NCBI GenBank assembly: GCA_031272615.1
Contig: JAISTL010000242.1
Span: 1 to 28,694 of the forward strand
Length of the DNA stretch: 28,694 bases
Direction of reading: 5' to 3'
Origin: Methylobacteriaceae bacterium
GTDB lineage: Bacteria; Pseudomonadota; Alphaproteobacteria; Rhizobiales; Beijerinckiaceae
In this document: in pieces, positions 18,388 through 26,627 of the stretch
Layout of the letters: every line of letters begins with the position of its first letter
Position numbering within the stretch: the first letter of the stretch is position 1
Made by a program: the position numbers and the translations under genes
The notes under the pieces: generated by a model
The model's database searches: none
Told to the model about the DNA's origin: nothing
What the model saw: only the letters and a program-made list of their open reading frames with translations

Positions 18388-18388
18388 A
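18380..18388 (-). promoter_or_regulatory. Extended -10 promoter for ispG
   Basis: Read on the minus strand, TGTTATAAT is a perfect extended -10 element (TG, one base, TATAAT). No good -35 is seen at 16-18 bases, which is common for extended -10 promoters. Transcription would start near 18373, about 80 bases before the chosen ispG ATG. Confidence 0.5.
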
Positions 18389-18426
18389 TGCTGTCAAACG
18401 AAAAATCAGCAGTCGGGAACGAGATT

Positions 18427-18969
18427 ATGACGACGCTCCTTACAATTCAATATGAAAACACCACTGTGCAGGTTATCGTCGCCGATATCACGACGCTGGA
18501 TGTCGATGCCGTCGTCAATGCCGCCAATTCAACGCTGCTGGGCGGAGGCGGCGTCGACGGCGCCATCCATCGGCGCGCCGGCGGAGAGCTGCTGGCCGAA
18601 TGCCGGACGCTCGGCGGCTGCCGGACCGGCGAGGCGAAAATCACCAGGGGATATCATCTTCCGGCAAGGTTCGTCATCCATACCGTCGGCCCGGTATGGC
18701 ACGGCGGGAAAAACGGTGAGGACGGGTTGCTGGCAAGCTGTTACCGCAATTCCCTGAAGCTTGCCGCGGAGCATCGGCTGAAATCCGTGGCGTTTCCGGC
18801 CATTTCCACCGGAGTCTATTGTTTTCCGGCAGGACGGGCGGCGGACATCGCAGTCAGGACGGTGCTGGAAAGCCTGAAAACCCTGCCGATGGAGACGGTG
18901 ATTTTCTGTTGTTTCAGCGCCTCCTCAGCGGAATTGCACCGCGAGGCGCTGAACGCGGCCGTCGCGTAG
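18427..18969 (+). CDS. Macro-domain protein, likely O-acetyl-ADP-ribose deacetylase / ADP-ribosyl hydrolase
   Basis: This 180-residue single macro domain binds ADP-ribose and probably hydrolyses its esters or protein-linked forms in the cytoplasm. The adenine-contact Asp20, catalytic-loop NAAN (31-34), the glycine-rich [10 protein letters not shown] (39-48), [12 protein letters not shown] and STGVYCFP (127-134) match YmdB/MacroD-type enzymes. The start at 18427 is taken because the promoter at 18360-18387 excludes the ATG at 18388 and GGGAACGAG lies upstream. It stands alone and divergent from ispG; no ADP-ribosyltransferase is near. The family is certain; the natural substrate is inferred. 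Confidence 0.93.
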   Translation: MTTLLTIQYENTTVQVIVADITTLDVDAVVNAANSTLLGGGGVDGAIHRRAGGELLAECRTLGGCRTGEAKITRGYHLPARFVIHTVGPVWHGGKNGEDGLLASCYRNSLKLAAEHRLKSVAFPAISTGVYCFPAGRAADIAVRTVLESLKTLPMETVIFCCFSASSAELHREALNAAVA

Positions 18970-19012
18970 AACAGCGGCCGGATGACGGGGAGAATCCGGT
19001 CGATGGGCTGTT
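18970..19012 (+). terminator. Nested stem-loop directly after macro-domain gene
   Basis: Immediately after the stop codon, AACAGC (18970-18975) pairs with GCTGTT (19007-19012), enclosing CCGGAT (18978-18983) with ATCCGG (18994-18999). No T-run follows, so it is a poor intrinsic terminator, but its placement suggests 3'-end formation. The rest of the gap to 19161 shows no clear gene or promoter. Confidence 0.4.
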
Positions 19013-19161
19013 GATTTCGCCGATACTCTCCGGGCGTACATACTGCTGCCTTTTTTCGGGTTTACGCACAGGGAATCATCGAGGCCGTGTGGACTTTTCC
19101 GTTTCGGTTTCGCTAAATTCTCACCGTCGCCTGATTCCCTTGTTTCTCAGTCCTTTTGCCC

Positions 19162-20595
19162 ATGCGCCCGTTCATTTCCACCCGTTGCCTCACCAAGTCC
19201 GTTTTTTGCGGGCTTATGGCGGTTTTGTTGAGCGGCTGTGCCGTTGGTCCGGATTATGAGCGGCCGTTGCTGTCGATTCCCGGGCGCTGGAGCCAGGCGC
19301 CGGAGGTGCGCCAAAGCTCCGTCAAACATCTGGAGCACTGGTGGACCCGCCTCAATGACGCCACCCTCAATCGCCTCATCGACCAGGCCCTGAGCAACAG
19401 TTTCGATGTCGCCGCCGCCCGTGCGGTGATTCGTGAAGCCCGGGCGCAGCGGGAGAGGGAAATCGGCAGCCTGTTCCCGGAAGCCTCCGGCAGCGCCGCC
19501 TCAACCCGCAGGAAATCCGCCGGACTCGGCAGCACTGTTTCGACGACTCACCAGGGTGTTCTCGATGCCTCTTGGGAAATCGACCTGTTCGGCGGCAACC
19601 GCAGGTCCATCGAAGCGGCGACATGGGGAGAAGCGGCGGCGGAGGAACAGCTGCGGCTGACGCTGCAAACGCTGGTCGGTGATATCATCGCGACCTATGT
19701 GGAAGCCCGCGGCGCCCAGGCGCGCCTTGAACTGGCGCGGCGCACGGCGGCCATCCAGCGGGCGACGGTCGATCTGACGCGGACGAAGTACGAAGCCGGT
19801 TCCGCATCGGAAATGGATCTGGCCAAGGTCGAGGCGACGGCGGCCGGCACCGAGGCGGATATTCCGGCGTATGAAGCCACCTTTGCCCGGGCGGTGAACC
19901 GCATCGCCGTGCTGCTGGCACGCTCTCCCGGCGAGCTCAATGATATCATGGCCAAGGTCCGGCCGATCCCCGCTCCCGGCGCGGCGTTGCCGAAATACCT
20001 TCCCGCGTTTGTGCTCGAACAGCGTCCGGATGTCCGCATCGCCGAATACCAGCTGGCGCAGAAAACCGCCAATGTCGGGCGCGCCGAAGCCGCCCGGTAT
20101 CCGCGCGTCAGCCTGACCGGCAATATCTCCACCTCGGGCGCGCGTCTCGGCGATCTCGGCAAACACTCGACCATCGGCTGGGCCCTCGGGCCGTCGCTGT
20201 CGGTGCCGATTTTCAACGCCGGGCAACTGCGGGCCGATGTGGAGGCGGCGGACGCCCAGCGCGAGCAGGCGGAATACTCCTTCCGCGCCACGGTGCTCAG
20301 CGCTTTGGAGGAAGTGGAGAACGCCTTTGTCGACCTGGCCAAGGACCGGGAACGTTATGCCCGCCTGAAATTCGCCCGGGATTCCCAACGCAAGGCCGCG
20401 GACATGGCGCGCACCCTGTATCAGGAGGGCTCCATCAGTCTGCTGGAAATGCTCGATGCCGAGCGTTCCCTCTATTCCGCCGAAGCGTCACTGGTGCAGG
20501 CGCGCATGGATGTGACCGCCGATTACGTCACCCTGGCCAAGGCCTTGGGCGGCGGGTTTGAAACCGCCGGTGAAGGTGTTCGCCCGAATCCGTGA
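19162..20595 (+). CDS. Outer-membrane efflux lipoprotein, NodT/OprM (TolC) family
   Basis: This 477-residue protein has a lipoprotein signal with lipobox LLSGC (Cys26), then AVGPDYERP, the usual start of mature NodT/OprM proteins. Two repeated coiled-coil TolC-type domains follow; conserved pieces include ASWEIDLFGGNRRSIEAA (near 135), LEQRPDVRIAEYQLA (near 295) and ALEEVENAFVDL. It forms the trimeric outer-membrane channel of a tripartite pump. The ATG at 19162 is preferred to a TTG two codons earlier; the ribosome site is weak. The MacA- and MacB-like genes follow on the same strand, so it is very probably their exit duct. Confidence 0.93.
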   Translation: MRPFISTRCLTKSVFCGLMAVLLSGCAVGPDYERPLLSIPGRWSQAPEVRQSSVKHLEHWWTRLNDATLNRLIDQALSNSFDVAAARAVIREARAQREREIGSLFPEASGSAASTRRKSAGLGSTVSTTHQGVLDASWEIDLFGGNRRSIEAATWGEAAAEEQLRLTLQTLVGDIIATYVEARGAQARLELARRTAAIQRATVDLTRTKYEAGSASEMDLAKVEATAAGTEADIPAYEATFARAVNRIAVLLARSPGELNDIMAKVRPIPAPGAALPKYLPAFVLEQRPDVRIAEYQLAQKTANVGRAEAARYPRVSLTGNISTSGARLGDLGKHSTIGWALGPSLSVPIFNAGQLRADVEAADAQREQAEYSFRATVLSALEEVENAFVDLAKDRERYARLKFARDSQRKAADMARTLYQEGSISLLEMLDAERSLYSAEASLVQARMDVTADYVTLAKALGGGFETAGEGVRPNP

Positions 20596-20612
20596 CAGAT
20601 TTCGCAAACCCG

Positions 20613-20630
20613 TTACAAAATATTACAAAA
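20613..20630 (+). promoter_or_regulatory. TTACAAAA direct repeat upstream of macA-like gene
   Basis: TTACAAAA occurs at 20613-20620 and again at 20623-20630, one helical turn apart, in the 135-base AT-rich gap between the outer-membrane channel and adaptor genes. In-phase direct repeats are typical of OmpR-type response-regulator sites. No convincing -35/-10 pair is seen nearby, so regulation is a guess. Confidence 0.4.
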
Positions 20631-20730
20631 AAAACCTTTACCCATCACAACAAAACCGTGATTATCGACGAAACTGATTCTACGGCGGATTTGTCGTATT
20701 GCTTTCAGGTTTTGGCGGATACACCCGGAT

Positions 20731-21942
20731 ATGCCCAGAAAAAAGAACAAGCTGTTCGTTTTTATACTCACGCTCCTGGTTTTGGCCGGAGCCGGCTGGT
20801 GGATTTATACACGGTACTTCACCGAGAAGGAGCCAGAACTGATCGTCACCAGGGTCAAGCGGGGGGCGATTGAAGAAACCGTGCTGGCCACGGGCACTCT
20901 GAAGCCGATCACGCTGGTGGCGGTGGGCGCCCAGGTTTCCGGTCGGGTGGAATCCCTCAAGGTGCATCTCGGGCAAAAGGTGCGCAAAGGCGACCCGGTG
21001 GCGGAAATCGATTCCATCAAACAACGCAACGATCTGGCCGTTGCCGAAGCCAATCTTGCCATGTCGGTGGCCGACAAGGCCGAGCGCGAGGCCAACCTCA
21101 TCAAGGCGGAACTGGATTTTGAACGTCAGAAAACCACCTTTGCCCGGAACGCGTCCTCCAAGGCCGATTACGACGCGGCGGAAGTCAACGTCAAGGCAAC
21201 CCGCGCCAAGGTGGACTATATCGACGCCCAGATAAAGGAACGGGAGCGCGCTGTGGATACGGCGCGGGTCAATCTCGGATACACCAGTATCACCGCGCCC
21301 ATTGACGGCACCGTGCTCGCCGAAGTGGTGCAGGAAGGCCAGACGGTGAACGCGGTGCAATCGGCGCCGACCATTGTGATTCTCGGCGATATCGACACCA
21401 TGCGGGTGCGGGCGGAAATATCCGAGGCAGACATCGTGCGGGTCAAACCCGGGCAGGAGGTCTACTTCACCATTCTCGGCGATCGCGTGCGCCGCTATAC
21501 CGGCGTGCTGTCGTCCATCGAGCCGGCGCCGGAAAGCATCAAATCCGACAGCGCCGTCGTTTCCTCATCTTCGTCCAGCTCGGCCTCACAGAGCGCCGTC
21601 TATTATATCGGCGTCTTCGACGTTCCCAATCCCGACGGCAGCCTGCGCACCTATATGACCGCGCAGATTTCCATTATCCTCGGCAAGGCGGAGAACGCCC
21701 TGATCATTCCGGCCTCGGTTCTGGAGACTCCGAACAGCGACGGCAGATATACCGTGGAAGTGCAGGAGAAGGATAAAACCGTCGTCAAGCGCGCCATTAC
21801 CGTGGGCTTGAACAACAAGGTCTCCGCCGAGGTGCTCTCGGGCCTTGAAGAAGGCGAGCGGATTGTCGTCGGCAAGGAATCCGCCGATACCGCGCAGCAG
21901 GCCGGTGGCATGCGTATGCGCGGCATGGGCCCGCCGAGATGA
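20731..21942 (+). CDS. macA: Periplasmic adaptor of tripartite export system, MacA type
   Basis: This 403-residue membrane-fusion protein has one N-terminal membrane anchor (about residues 7-26). The lipoyl half-domain VGAQVSGRVESLKVHLGQKVRKGD (residues about 70-93), a coiled-coil hairpin (about 100-175), the returning lipoyl half with GYTSITAPIDGTVL, and a beta-barrel region follow in the MacA order. It links the MacB-type transporter to the outer-membrane channel. A run of seven serines (278-284) interrupts the beta-barrel part and is not usual. Its stop overlaps the macB start by four bases (ATGA). The MacA class is secure from the gene pairing; the exported substrate is unknown (macrolides, peptides or lipids are known for the family). 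Confidence 0.9.
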   Translation: MPRKKNKLFVFILTLLVLAGAGWWIYTRYFTEKEPELIVTRVKRGAIEETVLATGTLKPITLVAVGAQVSGRVESLKVHLGQKVRKGDPVAEIDSIKQRNDLAVAEANLAMSVADKAEREANLIKAELDFERQKTTFARNASSKADYDAAEVNVKATRAKVDYIDAQIKERERAVDTARVNLGYTSITAPIDGTVLAEVVQEGQTVNAVQSAPTIVILGDIDTMRVRAEISEADIVRVKPGQEVYFTILGDRVRRYTGVLSSIEPAPESIKSDSAVVSSSSSSSASQSAVYYIGVFDVPNPDGSLRTYMTAQISIILGKAENALIIPASVLETPNSDGRYTVEVQEKDKTVVKRAITVGLNNKVSAEVLSGLEEGERIVVGKESADTAQQAGGMRMRGMGPPR

Positions 21943-23909
21943 CCACCATGTCCGACCCGCTGCTCACCCTTGAGAAAATCCGCCGGGAATTCCCTTCCGG
22001 AGAAGGGACGCTCGCCGTTCTGAAGGATGTCGATCTCACCTTTCATGCCGGAGAAATGGTTGCCATTGTCGGCGCGTCGGGGTCGGGCAAATCAACATTG
22101 ATGAATATCCTCGGTTGTCTCGACCGCCCGACATCCGGAAGTTACAGGATTTCCGGCCGCGAAACCGGCGAGTTGGAACCCGACGATCTGGCGGAGCTGC
22201 GGCGGGAGCATTTCGGCTTCATCTTTCAGAGGTACCACCTGCTGCCGGAGTTGACGGCGCTGGGTAACGTGGAAATCCCGGCCATTTACAGCGGTGTGGA
22301 TCGCAAAGAGCGTCGAAGTGCCGCCCGCGTGCTGTTGAATCGTCTCGGGCTGGCGGACCGCACCGGGCATCGACCGAGCCAGCTCTCCGGCGGTCAGCAG
22401 CAAAGAGTGTCCATTGCCCGGGCGCTGATCAACGGCGCCCAGGTGATTCTCGCCGATGAACCGACCGGCGCGCTCGATCGCAGCAGTGGTGAGGAAGTGC
22501 TGCGCATTCTCGAGGAGCTCAACGCCGACGGCAAGACCATCATCATCGTGACCCACGATATGAGCGTCGCCAAACGCGCCGCCCGTATCATCGAAATCGA
22601 TGACGGCGTCATCACGTCCGACCGCGCCAACCCTGATTTTACACCGCGCGTGGCGACCAAACCGGTGACGGTGAAAGAAACCCGCAATCCGGGGCGGTTC
22701 GGCGGTCTGTTCGGCCGTCTCGGCGAGGCGCTGCGCATGGCGCTGCTGTCGATGAACGCGCATCGGCTGCGGACGTTTCTGACCATGCTGGGCATCATCA
22801 TCGGTATCGCTTCGGTGGTGTGCGTGGTGGCGCTGGGCGCCGGCTCCACCGAGCAGGTGCTGTCGCAGATTTCCTCATTGGGGACCAACACCATCGAGGT
22901 GTTCCCGGGGGAGACCTTCGGCGATGTGCGCTCGGGCAAGGTCCGCACCCTGGTGGTTGACGACGCCGACGCCCTGGCCGAGCAGCCCTATGTGGACGGG
23001 GTGACGCCGACGGTTTCCACCGGCGTGAAAATCCGTTTTGGCGCCTATGAGTCCAGCGCCCAGATCAACGGCGTCGGCAGCCAGTATTTCAAGGTGCGCG
23101 GCACCAAGATCGCCCAGGGCCGGTTGTTCGATGAAACCAGCGTCGTCAACCAGGAACAGGTGGCGGTCATCGATGAAAATACGCGCAAGGCCTTGTTCGA
23201 CAAGTTCGACGGCAGCCCGGTGGGGCAGATTCTGTTTGCCGGCAACGTGCCGGTGCGGATCATCGGTGTTGCCGAACCGCAGCAGGCGGGGTTCGGGGTG
23301 AGCTCCAACCCGTCCATCTTCATGCCCTATACCGCGGTGCAAACCCGGTTTCTCGGCGATTTCTCCCTGCGCAGCATCACGGTGCGTATCAGCGACAACG
23401 TGTCCACAACGCTCGCCGAAGAGACGCTGACACGCTTTCTCACCCGGCGTCATGGCGCCAAGGATTTCTTCATCCTGAATACCGATGAAATCCGCAAGAC
23501 CATCACCCAGACCACCCAGACCATGACCCTGCTGATTTCCGCCATCGCCGTCATATCGTTGGTCGTCGGCGGTATCGGCGTCATGAACATCATGCTGGTC
23601 ACGGTGTCGGAACGCATCAACGAAATCGGCGTGCGCATGGCGGTGGGCGCCCGGCGCGGCGATATCCTGCAGCAGTTCCTCATCGAGGCGGTTCTCGTCT
23701 GCCTGCTGGGCGGGTTGCTGGGAATCGGGCTGGCGCTGGGGTTCGGCTATGTGTTCGCGCAGTTCGTCACGACATTCCGGCTGGTCTATTCCAACGTCTC
23801 CATCGCGTCGGCGTTCCTGTGCTCGACACTGATCGGCGTGGCGTTCGGGTTCCTCCCGGCGCGCAATGCCTCGCGGCTGGATCCGGTGGTGGCGCTGAAC
23901 CGGGATTAA
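21939..23909 (+). CDS. macB: MacB-type ATPase/permease
   Basis: This 656-residue fusion has an N-terminal ABC domain with Walker A GASGSGKS (45-52), signature LSGGQ (149-153) and Walker B LADEPTGALD (Asp173-Glu174), then a first membrane helix near 280 (MLGIIIGIASVVCVVALGAG). A large periplasmic domain follows (about 305-520), and three C-terminal helices include the conserved NEIGVRMAVGARRGDIL loop. The type VII ABC mechanism pushes periplasmic substrates out through MacA and a TolC channel. The ATG at 21939 overlaps the macA stop; an alternative ATG lies three codons in. Its stop codon overlaps that of convergent yggS (TTAA), so no terminator separates them. Class is certain. Confidence 0.95.
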   Translation: MTTMSDPLLTLEKIRREFPSGEGTLAVLKDVDLTFHAGEMVAIVGASGSGKSTLMNILGCLDRPTSGSYRISGRETGELEPDDLAELRREHFGFIFQRYHLLPELTALGNVEIPAIYSGVDRKERRSAARVLLNRLGLADRTGHRPSQLSGGQQQRVSIARALINGAQVILADEPTGALDRSSGEEVLRILEELNADGKTIIIVTHDMSVAKRAARIIEIDDGVITSDRANPDFTPRVATKPVTVKETRNPGRFGGLFGRLGEALRMALLSMNAHRLRTFLTMLGIIIGIASVVCVVALGAGSTEQVLSQISSLGTNTIEVFPGETFGDVRSGKVRTLVVDDADALAEQPYVDGVTPTVSTGVKIRFGAYESSAQINGVGSQYFKVRGTKIAQGRLFDETSVVNQEQVAVIDENTRKALFDKFDGSPVGQILFAGNVPVRIIGVAEPQQAGFGVSSNPSIFMPYTAVQTRFLGDFSLRSITVRISDNVSTTLAEETLTRFLTRRHGAKDFFILNTDEIRKTITQTTQTMTLLISAIAVISLVVGGIGVMNIMLVTVSERINEIGVRMAVGARRGDILQQFLIEAVLVCLLGGLLGIGLALGFGYVFAQFVTTFRLVYSNVSIASAFLCSTLIGVAFGFLPARNASRLDPVVALNRD

Positions 23910-24631
23910 CCGGCGGTCTTCTTTGCCGGATAAGTCCGCGCGCCGAAAATGGCGCTGCCGATCCGGATATGGGTGGCGCCCATCCGGACCGCCGCCTCGA
24001 AATCATCACTCATGCCCATGGACAGATCCGGCAAATCGTGGCGCTCCGCCAGCTTGGCCAGCAGGGCGAAGTGCGGGGAGGGTGGTTCATCCACCGGGGG
24101 AATGCACATCAACCCGGAAACGGTGAGGCCGTACTCCTCCCGGCATTGTTTCAGGAATTCGGCAAGCCCGGCCGGGAAAACGCCGCCTTTCTGCGATTCT
24201 TCTCCGGTGTTGACCTGAACGAGGAGACGCGGCGCGCGATTCGCCGCCGCCAGTTCCTTCGCCAGGGCTTTGGCCAGCGAGTCCCTGTCCAGGGTATGGA
24301 TACAGTCAAACAGGGCCACCGCCTGGCGCGCCTTGTTGCTTTGCAGCGGGCCGATCATGTGCAGAGCGAGTCCGGGAATACCGGCCTTCGGCGCCAGCCA
24401 TTTCTCCGTTGCTTCCTGTACGTAGTTTTCGCCGAACGCCCGTTGACCGTACTTCAGCGCCGGGGCAATGCGGGAAAAGGGAAAGGTCTTGGAAACGGCA
24501 ATGAGCGTAATGTCGGCCCGCCGCCGGCCGGTGTCGGCGCAGCAACGCGCCAACCGCGATTCGACATCCTCCAGTCCGCGCAGGATATCTCCGTTTTCTT
24601 TCCCTTGGCTTGTCGAGGTTTCGTCACCCAT
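23906..24631 (-). CDS. yggS: YggS/PLPBP-family pyridoxal-phosphate homeostasis protein
   Basis: This 241-residue protein has the single-domain alanine-racemase-like barrel of YggS/PROSC. The PLP lysine is Lys48 (LIAVSKTF), followed by FGENYVQEA, HMIGPLQSNKAR and the phosphate-binding end MSDDFEAAVRMGATHIRIG. It is a cytoplasmic PLP carrier or regulator that affects vitamin B6 and amino-acid balance rather than a normal enzyme. The ATG at 24631 has AGGGA eight bases upstream; the longer open frame to 24820 reads AT-rich promoter DNA and is rejected. It is convergent with macB, with the two stop codons sharing bases. Confidence 0.95.
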   Translation of the reverse strand: MGDETSTSQGKENGDILRGLEDVESRLARCCADTGRRRADITLIAVSKTFPFSRIAPALKYGQRAFGENYVQEATEKWLAPKAGIPGLALHMIGPLQSNKARQAVALFDCIHTLDRDSLAKALAKELAAANRAPRLLVQVNTGEESQKGGVFPAGLAEFLKQCREEYGLTVSGLMCIPPVDEPPSPHFALLAKLAERHDLPDLSMGMSDDFEAAVRMGATHIRIGSAIFGARTYPAKKTAG

Positions 24632-25019
24632 GTCCCTTTTCCCTGCTGCGTTTTGACGCAATATGCGGTCTCCGTTTATAACAAAATTGTAATTTTGACA
24701 ATTGTAGGTCATAATTGCGGCGTATGATGAACATCCGACCGTCCTTGAAGATTTGAGAACGTTCACGGCAGTTTCGGTTCGAATGAAGCGGGAGTGCGGA
24801 GTATTTTTCTCTTTTATCAACAGGACGGTTAAGAACCTTTAATATTTTCCGGATATTAATACTCCGGAACAGCGTGGGTCCTGTTAAGCCGTCGTTCAAG
24901 CATCCCGGTTTCTAATGGAAAATCAGGGAAAAGGGAATGACGGATTTCCGCTGCGGATCAATCCGGCGGTGGTGACGACAGGGGTCACACGCTTCAGTTA
25001 ACGAGAGATAGGAACGCCG
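24632..25019. other. 388-base AT-rich divergent intergenic region before cpaF
   Basis: This is the longest gap inside the window. Besides the yggS promoter candidate, it holds a 7-base perfect inverted repeat with AT-rich centre (TTCCGGA 24847-24853 with TCCGGAA 24863-24869). It also holds TTAA pairs near 24829-24843 that loosely recall CtrA half-sites, and a 28-codon ORF (24915-25001) with GC-rich codons but no ribosome site. I find no consensus -35/-10 pair for cpaF and no RNA gene. Confidence 0.5.
24675..24701 (-). promoter_or_regulatory. Candidate promoter for yggS with overlapping dyads
   Basis: On the minus strand TTGTCA (24696-24701) and TATAAA (24675-24680) are 15 bases apart and would give a leader of about 35 bases to the ATG at 24631. 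The same segment contains the palindromes AAAATTGTAATTTT and ACAATTGT, which could be operator half-sites. Spacing is one or two bases short of ideal. Confidence 0.45.
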
Positions 25020-26549
25020 ATGTTTGGAAGACGCGCAAAATCCGGTGGCTCACAGACCCCCCCCAAACCTGAATCCAGGTTTGCGGAACGTCCCGAGTCG
25101 ACTTCGAGGGGCAACGACTCTTATCTGGGAAGACGCGAACTTGTTCCCCAGCAGGAACCGGAAGAGCAGGTCCCCGAACCGAAAACCATGAAGCAGGTGT
25201 TCGCTCCGCCGCCGCCGCCGACGAAGGCCGCACCGACCAAAAAGAATGCCACCTATTACCAGAACAAGGAAGTCATCTTCCAGGCGTTGGTCGACACCAT
25301 CGACATGGCGCGCCTGTCGCAGATGGATATCGATGTCGCCAAACGAGAACTGCGGGCCGTTCTTTCGGATATTATCGCCGTCAAGAACATCCTGTTGTCC
25401 ATCGCCGAACAGGAAGAACTCCTCAACGATATCAGCAGCGATATTTTCGGTTACGGCCCGTTGGACAGCCTTCTGGCGCGTGACGATATCGCCGACATCA
25501 TGGTCAACGGCAGCAACCGAACTTATATCGAAGTGAACGGCCACGTCGAACTCACCGACATCCAGTTCCGGGACGACGCCCAGCTGACCGCCATCTGCCA
25601 GCGAATCGTGTCGCAGGTCGGCCGCCGCGTCGACGAATCATCGCCGATATGCGATGCGCGTCTTGCCGACGGTTCCCGTGTCAACGTCATCCTGCCGCCG
25701 TTGGCCATTGACGGCCCGGCGCTCACCATCCGTAAATTCAAAAAAGACAAGCTGACCCTGGACCAGTTGCTGCGGTTCGGCTCGGTTTCCCAGGAAACCG
25801 CGGAAATTCTGCAAATCATCGGCCGGGTGCGCTGCAATGTGTTGATCTCCGGCGGTACCGGTTCGGGAAAAACCACGCTGCTGAACTGTCTCACCCAGTA
25901 CATCGAACACACCGAACGCATCATCACCTGCGAAGACGCCGCGGAGCTGCAGCTGCAGCAGCCGCACGTCGTGCGACTGGAAACCCGCCCGCCCAACCTT
26001 GAAGGCGAAGGCCAGGTGACCATGCGCGACCTGGTGCGTAACTGCCTGCGTATGCGTCCTGAACGAATTATCGTCGGTGAGGTGCGCGGAACCGAGGCGC
26101 TGGACCTGCTGCAGGCCATGAATACCGGTCACGACGGCTCGATGGGAACGCTGCACGCCAACTCTCCCCGTGAAGCGATTCAGCGTCTCGAGTCCATGGT
26201 GACCATGGGCGGCTACGGCCTTCCCATCAAGACCATCCGTGAAATGATCGCCTCATCCATCGACGTCATCATTCAGGCCGCCCGTATGCGCGACGGTTCC
26301 CGGCGTGTCACCCATGTCACCGAAGTCCTGGGTATGGAAGGCGATGTCATGACGACCCAGGACGTGGTGATTTATGAAATTACCGGTGAAGATGAAAACG
26401 GGCGTCTCATCGGTCAGCATCGCGGCACCGGCGTTTTGCGTCCGAAATTCCGGGAACGCGCGTCCTATTACGGAATCGACACCGAATTGGCCGACGCCTT
26501 GGAACGCTTGGAACGCAAGCACGGAATCGGATTGTCCGAGGAGGATTGA
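25020..26549 (+). CDS. cpaF: Tad/Flp pilus secretion ATPase, CpaF type
   Basis: This 509-residue hexameric ATPase of the type II/IV secretion superfamily powers Flp (Tad) pilus assembly at the inner membrane. A proline-rich disordered N-terminus (about 1-80, with PPPPPP near 68) precedes the N-terminal domain (FGYGPLDSLLARDDIADIMV). The RecA-like core follows: Walker A GGTGSGKTT (278-286), Asp/Glu box ITCEDAAELQL, Walker B-type RIIVGEVRGTEALDLL and His box GSMGTLHANS. AGGAA lies upstream of the ATG at 25020. No other tad/cpa gene is in the window, and a strong terminator follows, so this copy is transcribed alone. CpaF and TadA are the same family. Confidence 0.93.
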   Translation: MFGRRAKSGGSQTPPKPESRFAERPESTSRGNDSYLGRRELVPQQEPEEQVPEPKTMKQVFAPPPPPTKAAPTKKNATYYQNKEVIFQALVDTIDMARLSQMDIDVAKRELRAVLSDIIAVKNILLSIAEQEELLNDISSDIFGYGPLDSLLARDDIADIMVNGSNRTYIEVNGHVELTDIQFRDDAQLTAICQRIVSQVGRRVDESSPICDARLADGSRVNVILPPLAIDGPALTIRKFKKDKLTLDQLLRFGSVSQETAEILQIIGRVRCNVLISGGTGSGKTTLLNCLTQYIEHTERIITCEDAAELQLQQPHVVRLETRPPNLEGEGQVTMRDLVRNCLRMRPERIIVGEVRGTEALDLLQAMNTGHDGSMGTLHANSPREAIQRLESMVTMGGYGLPIKTIREMIASSIDVIIQAARMRDGSRRVTHVTEVLGMEGDVMTTQDVVIYEITGEDENGRLIGQHRGTGVLRPKFRERASYYGIDTELADALERLERKHGIGLSEED

Positions 26550-26576
26550 GCCAACCGGTTGATTCGCGTTCATCCC

Positions 26577-26606
26577 GGCGGCCGCGTTCAGCGGCCGCCT
26601 TTTTTT
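26577..26606 (+). terminator. Intrinsic terminator of cpaF
   Basis: A perfect 9-base GC stem (GGCGGCCGC 26577-26585 with 26591-26599), a 5-base loop and seven T (26600-26606) follow the cpaF stop by 27 bases. It is the clearest terminator in the window and works only on the plus strand, because no T-run follows on the other side. Confidence 0.92.
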
Positions 26607-26627
26607 GCCGGAGAAACCGCGGGCGGT

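Noticed and set aside
20592..20873. 93-codon frame starting with GTG over the stop of the outer-membrane channel gene
   Set aside because: It runs about 140 bases into macA in another frame, has no ribosome site and no recognisable sequence.
24829..24843. CtrA binding site upstream of cpaF
   Set aside because: The TTAA pair is separated by six rather than seven bases and lacks the rest of the consensus.
24915..25001. 28-codon ORF just before cpaF as a leader peptide
   Set aside because: Codons are plausible but no ribosome site is present and the peptide has no attenuation features; kept only as a note.
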